DNA of 64,000 bases from Parelaphostrongylus tenuis. Lineage: Eukaryota; Nematoda; Chromadorea; Rhabditida; Metastrongylidae. Made by a program: the position numbers and the translations under genes. The stretch lies in NCBI GenBank assembly GCA_019055375.1, contig JAHQIW010004752.1, forward strand, positions 434,001 to 498,000, written 5' to 3'. Shown in pieces: positions 12,601 to 21,320 of this stretch. The first letter of the stretch is position 1. Each line of letters starts with the position of its first letter. The notes under the pieces were generated by a model. It made no database searches. It was not told where the DNA came from and saw only the letters and a list, made by a program, of their open reading frames with translations.

Positions 12601-15600
12601 CGTCCAGTGCAGCGTATTTCTTATCGTGTTCTGTAGTTGTATTGTAACATCCTACACGTCCTTCACTTTTTCGAACCTTGCTGTCGCTTTTTTAACAAAT
12701 TGGAAAACCGCAGGTGTGAGCACTTGTGCGTTCAATGTAACGTAGTATACGTCTATTTTGAGGATATCGAACGCGGTTATCCGCTTAATGCTCACTATGG
12801 ATTTTCAAGAGTTGACCAAATTTGAATGAGCAAAGTTCCAAAAGTTGGTTAAACGTCAATAAGCACGCGTAAATAGAGCTACACAGGAACTATTGACGTT
12901 CTTTTATGTCCATAACCACATTCTTTTCTTGTGGCCCTCATTAACCAACCTTTTTTATGAGATGGATGAAACGTTCCTGTTCCGTAGACGTCATAATAAT
13001 GTCCATGTATTCTTCATAATTTGGGAAATAGCTTGTTTGGAAAATCCTTTCTTGTACAACTTACAATAGGATGATTTCAACTGCTCAATATGTCCAGCCA
13101 AAGAAAAAATTCGGCACTTAATCACTAATGTTGAGCCAGACACCCTCTCATGTGACAAATCAGGCACGGATTTCACATAAAGTCATGTAGTGTGCCATAT
13201 ATTCGGTTATAGAATGGATCGCAACTCCTATATGCAGAATTCTGTAGGCACAACTACTTTCCGTGAACACTTTGAAAAACGTACTCCGCACTTGTGCCTC
13301 GTGTGTGGAATCTACTGGCGGAAGATCTCTTTACTACTGAATTGCATGTGCAATTCAACAACACAGACCAATAGTGAACTATAGCAAAGGAATGCTCAAG
13401 AATGCCATAATCTGACAATGTATTCTGAGCCTTTCATGAGGTCTATTATGGGCACTTGAACAGTGCAAGACACTTGTTTCGGCCTTCCAGCCTCGTCAGT
13501 TGCATGGTGCCTTTTCGTTCAGTCAGTTCCTCAAGGATCTACCTTAACATGGAGGAATCGATGACGAATTTCTTACGCTCGACGTACAATGAGCAGTCAC
13601 TGTGGCGTTCTTTCAGAGTTATTAATTAGCGACTGCATGGAGTATGGCTATTGCGTGGACATATATAACAAAGTGCACAATGTCAGATTATATTGTTCTT
13701 GAGCAAGTTCTTAGAATAATCCATTACAAAGTTTGTTACATATGCCCTTGTAGCAGCTATATGCCATGCAATCGACAGTCAATCACTATGAATGAACGTC
13801 ACGGTGATTGTTTCACCGTGCGTCGAGTGTAAAAAGTTCGTCGTCTATTCCTCCATGTATGGGTAAATGTTCGAGGATTACTGAACGAAAACACATCGTG
13901 CAACTGACGCGATTGTTAGGCCGAACCACGTGATTTGCATTTTATAAGCGCCCATAACAGACCTGATGAAAGCTCAGAATGTATTGTCACATTATATTGT
14001 AGCACCTATAGGCAATAATACCTGTATTTGGAGAAAACAAAGTTTTTCTATAGATTTGTGATATTCTCAACTCAGCAAGTTTTTAATATACGGAGAATTT
14101 ATGATTCAATGTAAAAAAAAAACGAGCGCCGCCGTGCTGAAATCGCAGAGTTCATCGTTTTTTTTTTTTCGGCTTGTACAATATCCGCTACACTTGCGCA
14201 TATGTTCAACAACGCCTTAGTTAGTGTAAGCATTCACTTTTATGCGGATGCAAAAGTAATTGTCTTTTTCAAGTTCAAACAAACACATTCTAGATCATAG
14301 TGAACTTTACGAAGAAAAATTATTACAATATGCACATCTTCGCTCACCAGATGCAGGTTTTCTTATTTTATCAGGATGAAATCATAATTTCTTGTAGCCC
14401 ACAAAGCATTTAATTTATTTTCCAAGGCAGTGAGCACATAGCAGGTGGTATAGATTTGATCTCTCTGATATATCGAGATCAAAGTCGGTGTTTTAAACAT
14501 AGACAGATCACCAAATATGACCTTGTCTTGTGAACACCGTCGTAAGAGGCATATCGTTGAGTTTTTACCAGTGACGTTACTGAACATATTTTGTGCAAGC
14601 TTTGCTACCAAGTTGTGAATTTGATTGTTCCAATAGCTTAGAGTATGACGTTGTGGAAGTGGAGGGATCTCAAAAATAGTTTTTATGGTGGTCTGATTGT
14701 TAAAGTTCTCCTTGGTCAATAGTGGTCAAAATAATTGAGAAAAGTGACAGTCGGTTAGTACGAATTCCGTTGATACGATGAAGATCGAGGAAATGTTTCG
14801 TAGAACATCTCGGTCACCTTTTGTAGTGTTGGTTGTGCAATATACGGCGGAGCGTTATTTCTGAGATTTCTTGGATCTGGTTTTTTATAGATTTTCATCG
14901 AGTTTCTGACAATACTTTCTTATGGTTGATTCGTTAGCATTCAGGTCGCTCAATTACATAATTTTCTGAGCCGCAAAAGAGATTGTCGCTATGTTTGAGT
15001 ATCATATTCTGAAAAGAAAACTTAATCTGGGTTCACTGAGCTCGATACAACTGTCGTCTAGCATCCATTTTTCACCTCATATCAGAATGTGGCAAAAATG
15101 GATTGTTTTCGTTACCTAAAAGAGGAACTATACAAAGGACCAAACTGCATTTTATTCAGTTCATGCCTCACATGTTTATTGATCGTTTTTTTAAACCATT
15201 CGAGTATCCTCGAAATGACGAACGGTCATTAGATTGCAAGTGTTGAGTTTTCTAGAAACTCGTCGTCAACAAGTTGAAGATGTCCAACACCTTCTCAGTC
15301 GTGAGCATTCATATATCCAGTGTGAAACTCTAAGAAACCATTTGAAATTTGTCCTGCACAAGCCCTTTCCATCTCTGCTCATGTTTTGGCAACAATTTGG
15401 GTTTATAGCTTTGTGCAATTTCGAATTCATGAGGGAGTCGTCCTCCGATTTTTTCATTCTTTGGAGTCACTAATCAAACATCATCTTGAATACCCTTTTG
15501 CAAAGCGACTTTCGAATATGGCAGCAGTATCAAGCACTGGTTATTCCAAAGTCTGTCTGTAAAGGGTATGATAAAAAGGTTTTATAATTCTGTACATAGA

Positions 15601-18600
15601 CATCCCTTAAAATATAGAAATTTGTTAGACAAGTTCATGAGTATGAGTGAGTTGATCTTGGTGAGCAGTGTGAGAAAATGTCTGCATTGTTTTTGTATGA
15701 AGTTGGCTCTGGTGGAGAGTTGTGGTCCCATCAATTTTCGAGTATTTCATAATTGACTTCTCTAGATAAAAAATTACGAAGCCGCGCTTAGGCTTATGCT
15801 TAGGCTTAGAAAATTAATAGGACCACAACTCTCCATTAGCGTCATGAAGTTCAAAAATTGAGACATTATGTCGGCGCTACGAGGAGGCGATAAATGAATG
15901 ATAGATTTTGTGATAGAAGTGGCATCTTTCCAGCTTGGTGATTATAAATAAGGCTAGGCGGTGATAAAGTGTGTATTTGTTAATATTCCCACAAGTTGTA
16001 TAAGTGGGAACACCAAACATTCGTACTTCTTGTACCTACGATCTACCACTAATGTTCCAGGGTCACTATACTAAAAAAAATTCTCCTTCAAAATGTGCGA
16101 CGTCCATCATATAATTTTTATGTGCGATTTACAAGGATTACTACAGTATCCTTTTTTGTTGGCTTTCTACACACATTGAATTTTTGAATTGAATCTGTTG
16201 CTTTTCAATGCATCAAATATTGTCCTGCTTGGCACGCTTCGAAACAAGTATGAAATCGTAGTGCTTTACTGATCCTCCCTGTACGCTGAACAAGATGGTT
16301 TCTATCCCATGATAACAGTACTTGTAGCCATCAAAAGATTAGTAACCTGAGAAGAAACTGAAACTTAATGAAGTCTGTAACAGTTTTTCGCTATCAGCAA
16401 CAAGTCTCACTGTGTATGGTTAACATGTTCGCAAAATATGCGAAGATGGCTAAGTGAAGGAGGAACTGTCTATATCAAAACCTTGGAGGAAAACTTGTCA
16501 ATACACATAATCATCTCTAGTTCATAGACTCTCCTGCACTTTTCTATGAATCAAAATTTGAATTTATCTCTTGTCTGCCCTAAGTTGCAATACCCAGTTG
16601 TAGTTCTTATAGAAAGTAAGTCATGTTACGAAGATCTGTCTGGAGTTCCAGTGAACAGTCAGCGGTGGCATTAAAACAATTTTCATTTGAGAGAAGAGAC
16701 CGAGGAATCTTTTTTTTCTTGACGTCTGTCTATTTCCGTGAATAGTACTTCTCTTGGCATTATTTGCTTCTCTAACTTACAATCGAATATTGCTCATTTA
16801 TATCTTTGCAAGAATTTTGAATATTCTGCATGAATCTTTGATTTTTACGAAGCAAGAAAGAAGCTGTTCGAATTCATTTTTTTAACTGCTTTCAACCAGT
16901 TTTATGAGGTCACAAATATGCATTTGAAAGCACTGAGTTTCCATACCACTGATTGCGCTGATAAAGGAACTATTGGTTCATTAAGATATGCCTTTATCAG
17001 AGAGTGTGTTCATGAGATACAGCAGTAATCTGTCTCTTGATCTCATCGTGATTACCTAGATCCTCATCTGCGTTCTGGTTCCTCTACAGATCTCATGATT
17101 CAAAAGTTCTCTTCAACATAGTAATTTGGCCAATCCTCTCGCGTGTTGTGATGGAAATCATGAGATATGTTGAAATTGGAGCATGGTCTTAGAAAAACAC
17201 TTGAAACGGAAAGTAGGAGTTTTATATTTGATGAGAGAGACTTGGTCTCCTTAAAGCAGCATTATTACAAAGTCATTCACGGTCTGAAGAATGAGTTTTG
17301 TTCTTGTTGCAGCTTTCATTTATAAATCTCTTGCAAAAGGCATTGATGAGTTTCCCAAACCTTGCCTCCCTGCCCGCTTCACTGATTAGTCTTTTGTTGG
17401 GTCCGGTGAATACTTATCATTGTGTCTATTCATTTTTAGATTGAAAGGACAGAACGACAGAAATTTTGCCATTAATCTGTCCCTCAGCCCTTTGCCACAC
17501 ATTTGACACCAATATGCATAGATGATTGAATGTAAATATTTAGCCTATAAAATAACTTGCATGGTCTTATCAGTGCATGAACGTAATGTTTTTTTTCGTT
17601 CTGGATAGATATCTGGAATGAATTAAGTAAATAAAACTGGATGCATCCTGGCAGCATGTTTTTTTAATCTTTCATGAGGTCTATTATGGGCACCTATACG
17701 GTGCAATACACGTGTTTCGCCCGTGCAGCTTCGTCAGTTGCACAGTGCCCCTCGTCTGAGCCAACCCCATACATAGATCCTTACATAGGGGTATCGTCGG
17801 CAAACACGTTACACCGTGTTTAAAGTGGAAATTGACTTTGTCTACGGATAGCATATTACTACGTGTTTTGAACAAAGTCTCAAAAAACAGTCGAAAGTAA
17901 AGTCATCAAAACCGAACAGCTCTTATATGGCTGCATAGTAGGAGTGAGATGTGTGTATAAAATAAGATGAAGGACTTTCCAATGATTAATTGATCAGTGT
18001 TCATGTTCAATCATAAGTGATTTTTGTGAGCTACATTTTTGCAGAGAAATGCTGAAGGTCGTATCTCTCGAAATCCCTCGAATTCACAAACCGGTACTTT
18101 TTCGAAGTAATATGTTAGCCTGATTTTTAGCCATTATCCATTTCTTGACAGAAAACTCTTCCCGTACCATCGAAGGCAATGGTAATTTTCATCCTAGAAG
18201 ACACGGCGGCTGTGAACGATTTCCTCACGGGTATATAGTATTTTATTGAATATGTGAAATTTATTTCGTTACGAGAATTTTTGCAGTGCTGAATGGCGTG
18301 CGAGTCAGTCAAGACCTCAGCAGTCATCCTCAATTCTAGTGGGTCGAAAATTATGCTGGTGGGAATGTCTTACTTCGTACCGATTTACTTTATTTTTTAC
18401 ATTATCCTTCCGCATCTACTGTACGGATCACCGCACTTGCATTCGATTCGTTTCCTCTCATTCATCCCTTCACCAAGGTCATCGAATATCTTGTGTATTG
18501 CTTCGACGGCTGCTTGAGGATTTCGTCTTCACTAACGTCGTAAAATGCATGTCTAGTCGATTCTGCTTATAATCTTGATGATATCCAAGCTAAGGAGTTC

Positions 18601-19640
18601 TTACGTGGATTGGAGGATATTGTTACGGCGAAGGAGAGCGTATTGCTTTGTCAGTATCGACCACTTCACTATCCTTTCTCCTTATGTACAATGGTTCCAG
18701 TTTTATTCAACTTCTAGTGATTAGTTTACTTTTCAGAGCCCACGTCCACGTAATTGCAAGATCGAGCTTGAGCGACGTCCAAGAAATGGGCCATCTTGTG
18801 AGAGCCAACAAGAGTCTCAGCGTCCGAACAGAAGGTGGGGAATTTGTCAAATTTTTATTGGTATTTTATCATTCTTCAATCCCTACCTTCACTATAATCA
18901 AAAGTTTTTGAATTTGTGTCATAACTCTGTGGATTTGTGTCAGACACTCAACATTACATCTACAGCGATATCTGACACCAAGTAATTTCTATCAAATGAT
19001 TTGGTCTTTTTTTCAGAATGGACGTTATGGACCTCATTAAACTCGCTTCTGCGGAAGACAGTGAACGTCGAAAGGGGTCAGTTGAAGGCAGTAACAGCAT
19101 ACTTGATTGTGCTGATGCCCCTGGCCCAAGCACCATTGTGGAACCTGTAGTCTCTGACACAAAGGAGGCTTTGCAGGAGTTCGTTAATTTTTCTCATATT
19201 TCATTCTTGCTTCAAAGGAAGCAGCATTCTTGTTCAAAGGATATTTCGGTGCGATAACAAAGTTTTTCGCTAGAAAACAGTTTAATACTAAGTCGCGGTT
19301 CTACGAATCTTCATGTGAAATTCTACCATTGTGTACAAAATGGTCATTATGTCTATCTGTAAGGAGTACAATATCGTCTGAATATTATATCAATACATGA
19401 CGCTCAGAATTCAGTTAGGACATTTTATAGGAACAATGTAAATTTCTTTTTGAAAAACTGCTCAGAAATTTCAATTTTGGTGCTTTCAAATATCTACGTT
19501 TATCTCGTAATAAAGTTTAACTAATCTATAAGCTTCTTCTTCTAGGTGACAGTGTTCTTCATCGTTTTCCATTGATTGAAACTGGGTGTATCTCGGCAGT
19601 TGTTTGTCATCAGGCTGCAGATTTATTTATTGTCAGCTGA
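494..19640 (+). CDS. Bicaudal-C / GLD-3 family KH-domain protein (multi-exon gene model)
   Basis: Spliced gene on the + strand. Well-supported exons are 2020-2127, 5250-5303, 5390-5557, 5637-5741, 6444-6521, 6592-6720, 6782-6850, 6912-7049, 7108-7278, 7917-8067, 8293-8400 and 10581-10682. Less certain exons are 494-643, 716-938, 2842-2919, 2980-3091, 10392-10521, 18045-18093, 18737-18834, 19017-19248 and 19546 onward. From 5250 to 7278 every junction is phase 0 with GT/AG borders. The translation follows the BicC KH array: a VTITG strand, a PVVLMF strand, a VIRVSG strand, a THMEV strand, then GLLPMQLCF. BicC proteins are cytoplasmic RNA-regulatory scaffolds. Nematode GLD-3 partners the poly(A) polymerase GLD-2. 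No SAM domain is visible at the C-terminus, as I recall for GLD-3. One exon is probably missing between 8400 and 10392, because the phases disagree. Whether this is gld-3 or bcc-1 is not decided, so no symbol is given. Confidence 0.8.
716..938 (+). CDS. N-terminal exon of the BicC/GLD-3-like gene
   Basis: Open from the acceptor at 714-715 to an excellent donor (G|GTAAGT at 939). It encodes an alanine/serine/proline-rich start followed by a helical stretch including SIDMLVTLSIASLIENNF. It leaves one base over (phase 1), whereas the exon at 2020 needs phase 0. Either a short exon lies between them or this exon belongs to another transcript. No known domain is recognised. Confidence 0.5.
994..1947. 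repeat. Degenerate copy of the TTAA-flanked MITE, interrupted by an S2 SINE
   Basis: Left end TTTAACCCTTTCGGGACGG at 993-1011 and an internal segment around 1110-1200 match the copy at 47964-48491. The right part (1860-1940, ATGAAGAATCTATGTTCAGC to CACCGTTC) also matches it. The right terminal repeat is decayed. An S2 element (about 1640-1840) lies inside, so it inserted after this MITE. Confidence 0.55.
1640..1840 (-). repeat. S2 tRNA-derived SINE, inverted-tail copy
   Basis: The minus strand 1768-1695 forms a 74-nt tRNA-like unit: GGCGTCA/TGACGC acceptor arms and a GCGGG-TTCAAGT-CCCGC T-arm with a B-box. The tail AGTTTTGCACATTACTC occurs on both sides in opposite orientation (about 1665-1697 and 1797-1836), making a hairpin. 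It lies inside the degenerate MITE. Confidence 0.6.
2020..2127 (+). CDS. Exon of the BicC/GLD-3-like gene, upstream of the KH core
   Basis: 36 codons between GTTTAG and CAG|GTTGGC, phase 0 at both ends. It encodes a charged helix with VSVDDSRRQRLSHELKRR. In human BICC1 a similar FRVDRKKLEAM helix precedes the first KH domain, which fits this position. The other two frames have an immediate stop. Confidence 0.6.
2370..2671 (+). repeat. S1 SINE copy
   Basis: tRNA-like head decayed; body intact (GTACCAGATTTGTCTGAGAG, CACCGCGAGTCATTATAAAG, GATCAACGCCGAGAGC), tail CTTTATCCTTT. Lies in an intron of the BicC/GLD-3-like gene. Confidence 0.65.
2842..3091 (+). CDS. First recognisable KH-type domain, with an unresolved internal junction
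   Basis: From the acceptor TTTCCAG (2835-2841) one frame reads EIVDILHVTLTMEV, matching the BicC strand VTLKMDV. That frame stops at 2890-2892. In the +1 frame the same exon reads SDCEEMFIRG and reaches a good donor at 2920 (GG|GTAAGA). From there the phase fits the exon at 2980, which ends SETNTIIQFPDRDEDD (BicC: HIHFPD). Either one base is gained or two are lost near 2884-2890, or the exon ends at 2880 and rejoins at 2996 without the GXXG helix. The 3091|GTCAGA donor is clear. Confidence 0.5.
3270..3622. repeat. S2 head-to-head pair
   Basis: A minus-strand tRNA-like unit (about 3330-3408, with a GTGCTGATCCCGC B-box remnant) is followed by a plus-strand unit (3484-3579, B-box GGTTCGACTCC). 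Outward-facing tails: AAGAATGTTGAGTGG on the left and GTTTTGC plus TGTATCTGTTAG on the right. Confidence 0.6.
3926..4062. repeat. Collapsed S2 pair
   Basis: A minus-strand half (AGGCGAGAATTGAACCC) runs directly into a plus-strand half (GTTCAACTCTCGGCTGAGG, then GTTCTGC). The middle of both tRNA-like units is lost. Confidence 0.45.
5250..5741 (+). CDS. KH core part 1 (three exons)
   Basis: Exons 5250-5303 (VTITGNLVDVEQARLRLR), 5390-5557 (KFCPVVLMFAVSEKL to SLAASFK) and 5637-5741 (DPVIRVSGRVGEEQ to APEVAEK). All are phase 0 and separated by introns of 86 and 79 bp. The first gives the strand and helix that close one KH fold. The second starts with the BicC hallmark LPLVLMF-like strand. The third gives a VIRVSG strand and the helix LLEACERLRELLF. 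The order matches human BICC1, where VSIAGQPAGVESARVRIRELL is followed by PLVLMFELP. The acceptor of the third exon is TTTTTAAG rather than TTTCAG. Confidence 0.88.
5893..6405. repeat. S2 head-to-head pair
   Basis: Left unit on minus (5950-6030, GGGCAAGAGTTGAACCCGCG) with tail TACATCTAAGGAATGTTAAG. Right unit on plus (6290-6375, A-box region GGTGGTGTAGTGGGAG, B-box GATTCAATCTCC) with tail TTTTGCATTACAC. Lies between two KH exons of the BicC/GLD-3-like gene. Confidence 0.6.
6444..7049 (+). CDS. KH core part 2 (four exons), KH domain with a degenerate GXXG
   Basis: Exons 6444-6521, 6592-6720, 6782-6850 and 6912-7049, all phase 0, with introns of 61-71 bp. The protein reads THMEVPAAQRSQLVG, TPDGAQLVISRVTKALLHFP, FYFTGQPEAILKARRYVQ, GLLPMQLCFHAGNEDL, then FEIERSQYRFQKR and VAVHVVPSD. 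This lines up with human BICC1 STQLDIAAQHHLFMMG, a VYLQGTIES-type strand, ARQYLMGCLPLVLMFDM. Where BICC1 has GRNGSNI, this protein has GTPDGAQ, so the RNA-contacting GXXG loop lacks its basic residues. Loss of GXXG is known for the GLD-3 KH domains. Confidence 0.88.
7108..7278 (+). CDS. KH core part 3, last KH element
   Basis: 57 codons between ATTTCAG and AAG|GTATGT, phase 0 at both ends. It begins HYISLRTSEYNVGALYAVMRR, the strand and helix that close the last KH-like unit (BICC1: VIVKSVERNALNMYEARKCLL). It continues into a charged segment DEIPMVRPTDYAEMLPLVPEL with no recognised domain. Confidence 0.85.
7338..7645 (+). repeat. S1 SINE copy
   Basis: Head ACACGTGTGGCAGAGTGGTT with A-box and B-box (GGTTCAATCCC), body through CATCCCTCAGGGATTGGTC, tail CTTTATCCTGTATCCTTT. 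Lies in an intron of the BicC/GLD-3-like gene. The long minus-strand ORF across it (7449-7805) is a by-product. Confidence 0.75.
7917..8400 (+). CDS. Post-KH low-complexity exons of the BicC/GLD-3-like gene
   Basis: Exon 7917-8067 starts phase 0 after TTTCAG. It encodes CRLEPCALHIPTRTSSSHS and a serine/aspartate-rich stretch. It ends with one spare base at a weak donor (G|GTTGGT). Exon 8293-8400 starts after TTTCCAG and accepts exactly one base. It encodes GVSSTANRSGQLFPQNYCF and DKENIARNQ, ending G|GTATCT. This is the variable Ser/Asn-rich linker expected after the KH array. A foldback repeat begins about 30 bp downstream. Confidence 0.65.
8435..9215. repeat. Foldback element, about 150-bp arms
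   Basis: Arm 8438-8590 and the reverse complement of 9059-9212 are about 75% alike by eye, for example AAGAGTGTTGGTAATCAT versus AAGAGTGTTAGTAATCAT. The spacer of about 470 bp is not coding. Both arms give similar short peptides (FRLVAQNEKPIPF, FRLTAQDEKAIPF), which may point to a lost protein-coding core. Confidence 0.6.
9655..9785 (+). repeat. R4 repeat fragment
   Basis: Shares GCTGTACGGATC and the CTC/TCGCATTCATC tract with 18400-18480. Short and diverged. Confidence 0.3.
10392..10682 (+). CDS. C-terminal exons of the BicC/GLD-3-like gene
   Basis: Exon 10392-10521 (alternative acceptors at 10403 and 10415 share its frame) encodes SFLSELPSHYDDEVSLNSEV and RPRTYYNDRR, ending phase 0. Exon 10581-10682 encodes TGVAFQGNPYRTYRSGNN to RDEIN and ends at an ideal donor, AAT|GTAAGT. 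Exon 10392 needs two incoming bases while the preceding exon leaves one. An undetected exon or a different boundary must therefore lie between 8400 and 10392. Confidence 0.65.
11867..12523. repeat. Long palindromic foldback element
   Basis: Ends GCTCTATTAAGGCGGCGCC on the left and the inverse GGCGCCGCCATAATAGA on the right (12495-12511). Arms continue for about 225 bp with matching words AATCAAGTGAAT / ATTCACTTGAT and GTACCAATCGAAATAAG / CTTATTTTCATTGGTAC. A unique loop of about 190 bp remains. No transposase reading is recognisable; probably a Tc1/mariner- or Mutator-type MITE. Confidence 0.65.
13409..13995. repeat. Foldback family F1, copy 1
   Basis: Left arm starts TGACAATGTATTCTGAGCC, right arm ends GCTCAGAATGTATTGTCAC. 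Arms of about 230 bp match in inverted order, including TTTCATGAGGTCTATTATGG with its inverse, and CATGGAGGAAT with ATTCCTCCATG. Shares GACGACGAAC-TTTTTACACTC with the foldback at 42330-43035. Confidence 0.7.
15699..15851. repeat. Hairpin repeat F4 with a telomere-like tract in its loop
   Basis: The left arm contains GGTGGAGAGTTGTGGTCCCA (15712-15731). The right arm carries its inverse, GGACCACAACTCTCCATTAG (15819-15838). The spacer includes the TTAGGC tract at 15788-15809. A related copy is at 54815-54990. Confidence 0.6.
15788..15809 (+). repeat. Short interstitial TTAGGC (nematode telomere-type) tract
   Basis: TTAGGC, TTATGC, TTAGGC, TTAG: nearly four units with one mismatch. TTAGGC is the nematode telomere repeat. 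Confidence 0.6.
17668..17830 (+). repeat. Foldback family F1, single arm
   Basis: Starts TTTCATGAGGTCTATTATGG and continues with the TTTCG / GTCAGTTGCAC pattern, matching the left arm at 13430. No inverse partner is seen to the right. Confidence 0.55.
18045..18093 (+). CDS. Candidate small exon, 3' part of the BicC/GLD-3-like gene
   Basis: The acceptor TTTTTGCAG is followed by RNAEGRISRNPSNSQT in phase 0, ending ACC G|GTACTT. This phase fits the exon ending at 10682 but leaves one base, and the exon at 18737 cannot accept that. The alternative frame (EMLKVVSLEIPRIHKP) would fit the downstream exon but not the upstream one. Confidence 0.4.
18340..18720 (+). repeat. R4 repeat copy
   Basis: The segment with GCTTGAGGATTTCGTCTTC, TCGATTCTGCTTATAA and GTGGATTGGAGGATATTG parallels 32040-32170 (TTTGAGGATTTCATCTTC, CGATTCTCCTTAA, GTGGATTGGAAGAGATTG). 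Confidence 0.5.
18737..19248 (+). CDS. Candidate 3' exons, basic then acidic segments
   Basis: Exon 18737-18834 (after TTTTCAG) encodes the basic stretch SPRPRNCKIELERRPRNG and leaves AG. Exon 19017-19248 (after TTTTTTCAG) adds A to complete Arg, then MDVMDLIKLASAEDSERRKG and an acidic, Ser/Pro-rich segment to SDTKEALQE. The agreement in phase between these two exons supports both. They may be the C-terminus of the BicC/GLD-3-like gene or a small separate gene. No domain is recognised. Confidence 0.5.
19546..19640 (+). CDS. Candidate terminal exon
   Basis: Follows a CTTCTTCTTCTAG acceptor. In phase 0 it reads VTVFFIVFH and stops at 19573-19575. Accepting one base, it reads DSVLHRFPLIETG and stops at 19638-19640. 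The second looks more protein-like, but the preceding exon would then need a different donor. The end of the gene is therefore uncertain within about 70 bases. Confidence 0.35.
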
Positions 19641-20495
19641 AAATGATCGTTTCTCAACTCCATTATGTGCTGGGATATTGTCAAGCCGACGAACTCCTTC
19701 TTGATTGAATTTCTGTTCTGTCAAATTTCTCGCGTGGCCATATAGGTATGGGTAAGATGAGCAGTTATGCCCACAACAACTTATTTCACTCCTGCTAGTC
19801 GTGAAAATATCATTATTATACTATTTTTACACAGTAATTGTAATATGGTTATTATTTGCCTCACTTCTTCGTACGTTCCATCAGCTTTTAAATTCATTGT
19901 GTCCCTGTGAATACTTGATAACTGTGATGGTAATTAGTTCCTTCTATTCGTCAGTTTTCAATTATTACCTTCATTTTATGACTTTATGCATTTTCTAACA
20001 TCGTAAAGCTTCATTGTATCCTCCAATCCCTACTTAACAGTTTGCTTTTGTGTATATATTCACATATCAAATCCCCATCTTACAATAGCATAATCTCCCT
20101 CTTTAAATATACGCTTCTAAGTGTTTGTTTTATGCAGAAAAAATATCAAAATGTAAAAAGTACTCAGCTGAGATCTTAGTGCGTATTTGAGTATTGCTTG
20201 TACTTGTAATTTCTATTACTGTTTTATCAGTTTCTTGTACGTGTATGAACCTTTGATCTGGCCTTTGTTTTATCCAGGGTATTCATTCTTATAAGCTGGT
20301 ATTACTTGTGCTTGAACTTTTTATTTCTTGTGATATAAGTTGACACTTCTCTTATCTTCTGCTTCATTCATGTCGAATTCACTATACTGTATAGCACTGA
20401 CTGGTTCGCATAGTGATAATTACTCAAATAATTAGTCAGAGTAGCTGTAGCAAATTTCGTCTCTAATATGTATGTATTGATTTGCATTTGCTGTG

Positions 20496-20501
20496 AATAA
20501 A
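20496..20501 (+). other. Possible poly(A) signal AATAAA for the first gene
   Basis: Canonical AATAAA about 0.9 kb after the candidate stop. The sequence between is AT-rich and without ORFs, consistent with a 3' UTR. An earlier AATAAA at about 19509 lies before the last candidate exon. Confidence 0.35.
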
Positions 20502-21188
20502 CTAACTGTACTATTCAGAGTTAGTGAAAAGGAGCTCCTTTGTTGATGAGGTGTAGAACTCGGTTTGTCTTAACATTTTATGGGGATCTTAGCTCTTCTC
20601 ATTCACCTAAGTATATTGCACACGTCGTCCATGTGGATCAGACTGAGGAGTTTGTAATTCTCATTACTCACTTGGAGGATTCATCTTCATGAATTATGCG
20701 GACCTCAGCGCATGAAAATGTGCTGGTTTAGCTGCCTTATTCCTTGGAATCGCTGAGTAAACCTAGCCGGGACCTCCTATGGTCGTCACCACATAACAGT
20801 CGTCGGCCCTTGTGGATGAGGGAGAATATCCCTTACGACTAACAGCTAGCAAGACAGCGTTCCGAGTGGAAACGTTGAACTCCTTTTCAGCTTCGGTGGC
20901 CCTTCTGGGAGGTTGAAACCATTGCAGTCCGACACACCAACTCTTGTGAGCTTTTAGTCCTCGAACTTGGCACTATACCCATCGGGGTGGGGGGAGGGTC
21001 ATCAGTTTCGTGTTCCGAACCAACTCTTTTTGCAAGGGAACTGTTAATAGCAGATTCGGTCGGAGAAAGAGAAGCGAATCCTATGAAAGGAAGAAGTTAT
21101 TAGAGCCTCATCGATGCTCTGTCTACAAGGACGATATAAATTGCTCACAAACTCACACTGTAACAACAAAAATGTTGAGATAGGCAGA

Positions 21189-21320
21189 ACAAGAAACTTG
21201 ATGCTTTTGTGTCATGGACTCGAAGCGCCGCTATTTTTTTTCCTTTCTCTCGCTAAACCGTGAAAAAGGGGCTGTGGCGGTTCGAGTCAATGGCACAAAA
21301 AGCATTAAGTTTCAACTTTT
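21189..21320. repeat. 130-bp hairpin MITE (F5)
   Basis: Left GAAACTTGATGCTTTTGTGT then CATGGACTCGAAGCGCC. Right is the inverse, GGCGGTTCGAGTCAATGGCA then CAAAAAGCATTAAGTTTC. Arms of about 40 bp, more than 80% matched. Confidence 0.7.

Larger units (their letters stand above)
10683..18044 (+). other. Long intron of the BicC/GLD-3-like gene (about 7.4 kb)
   Basis: From the ideal donor at 10683 to the TTTTTGCAG acceptor before 18045. It holds foldback elements at 11867-12523 and 13409-13995, a hairpin with a telomere-like tract at 15699-15851, and a half-arm copy at 17668-17830. Short ORFs in it (for example 11163-11525 and 14363-14719) look like chance readings or repeat internals. No conserved protein is seen between 16000 and 17600. 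Confidence 0.5.
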
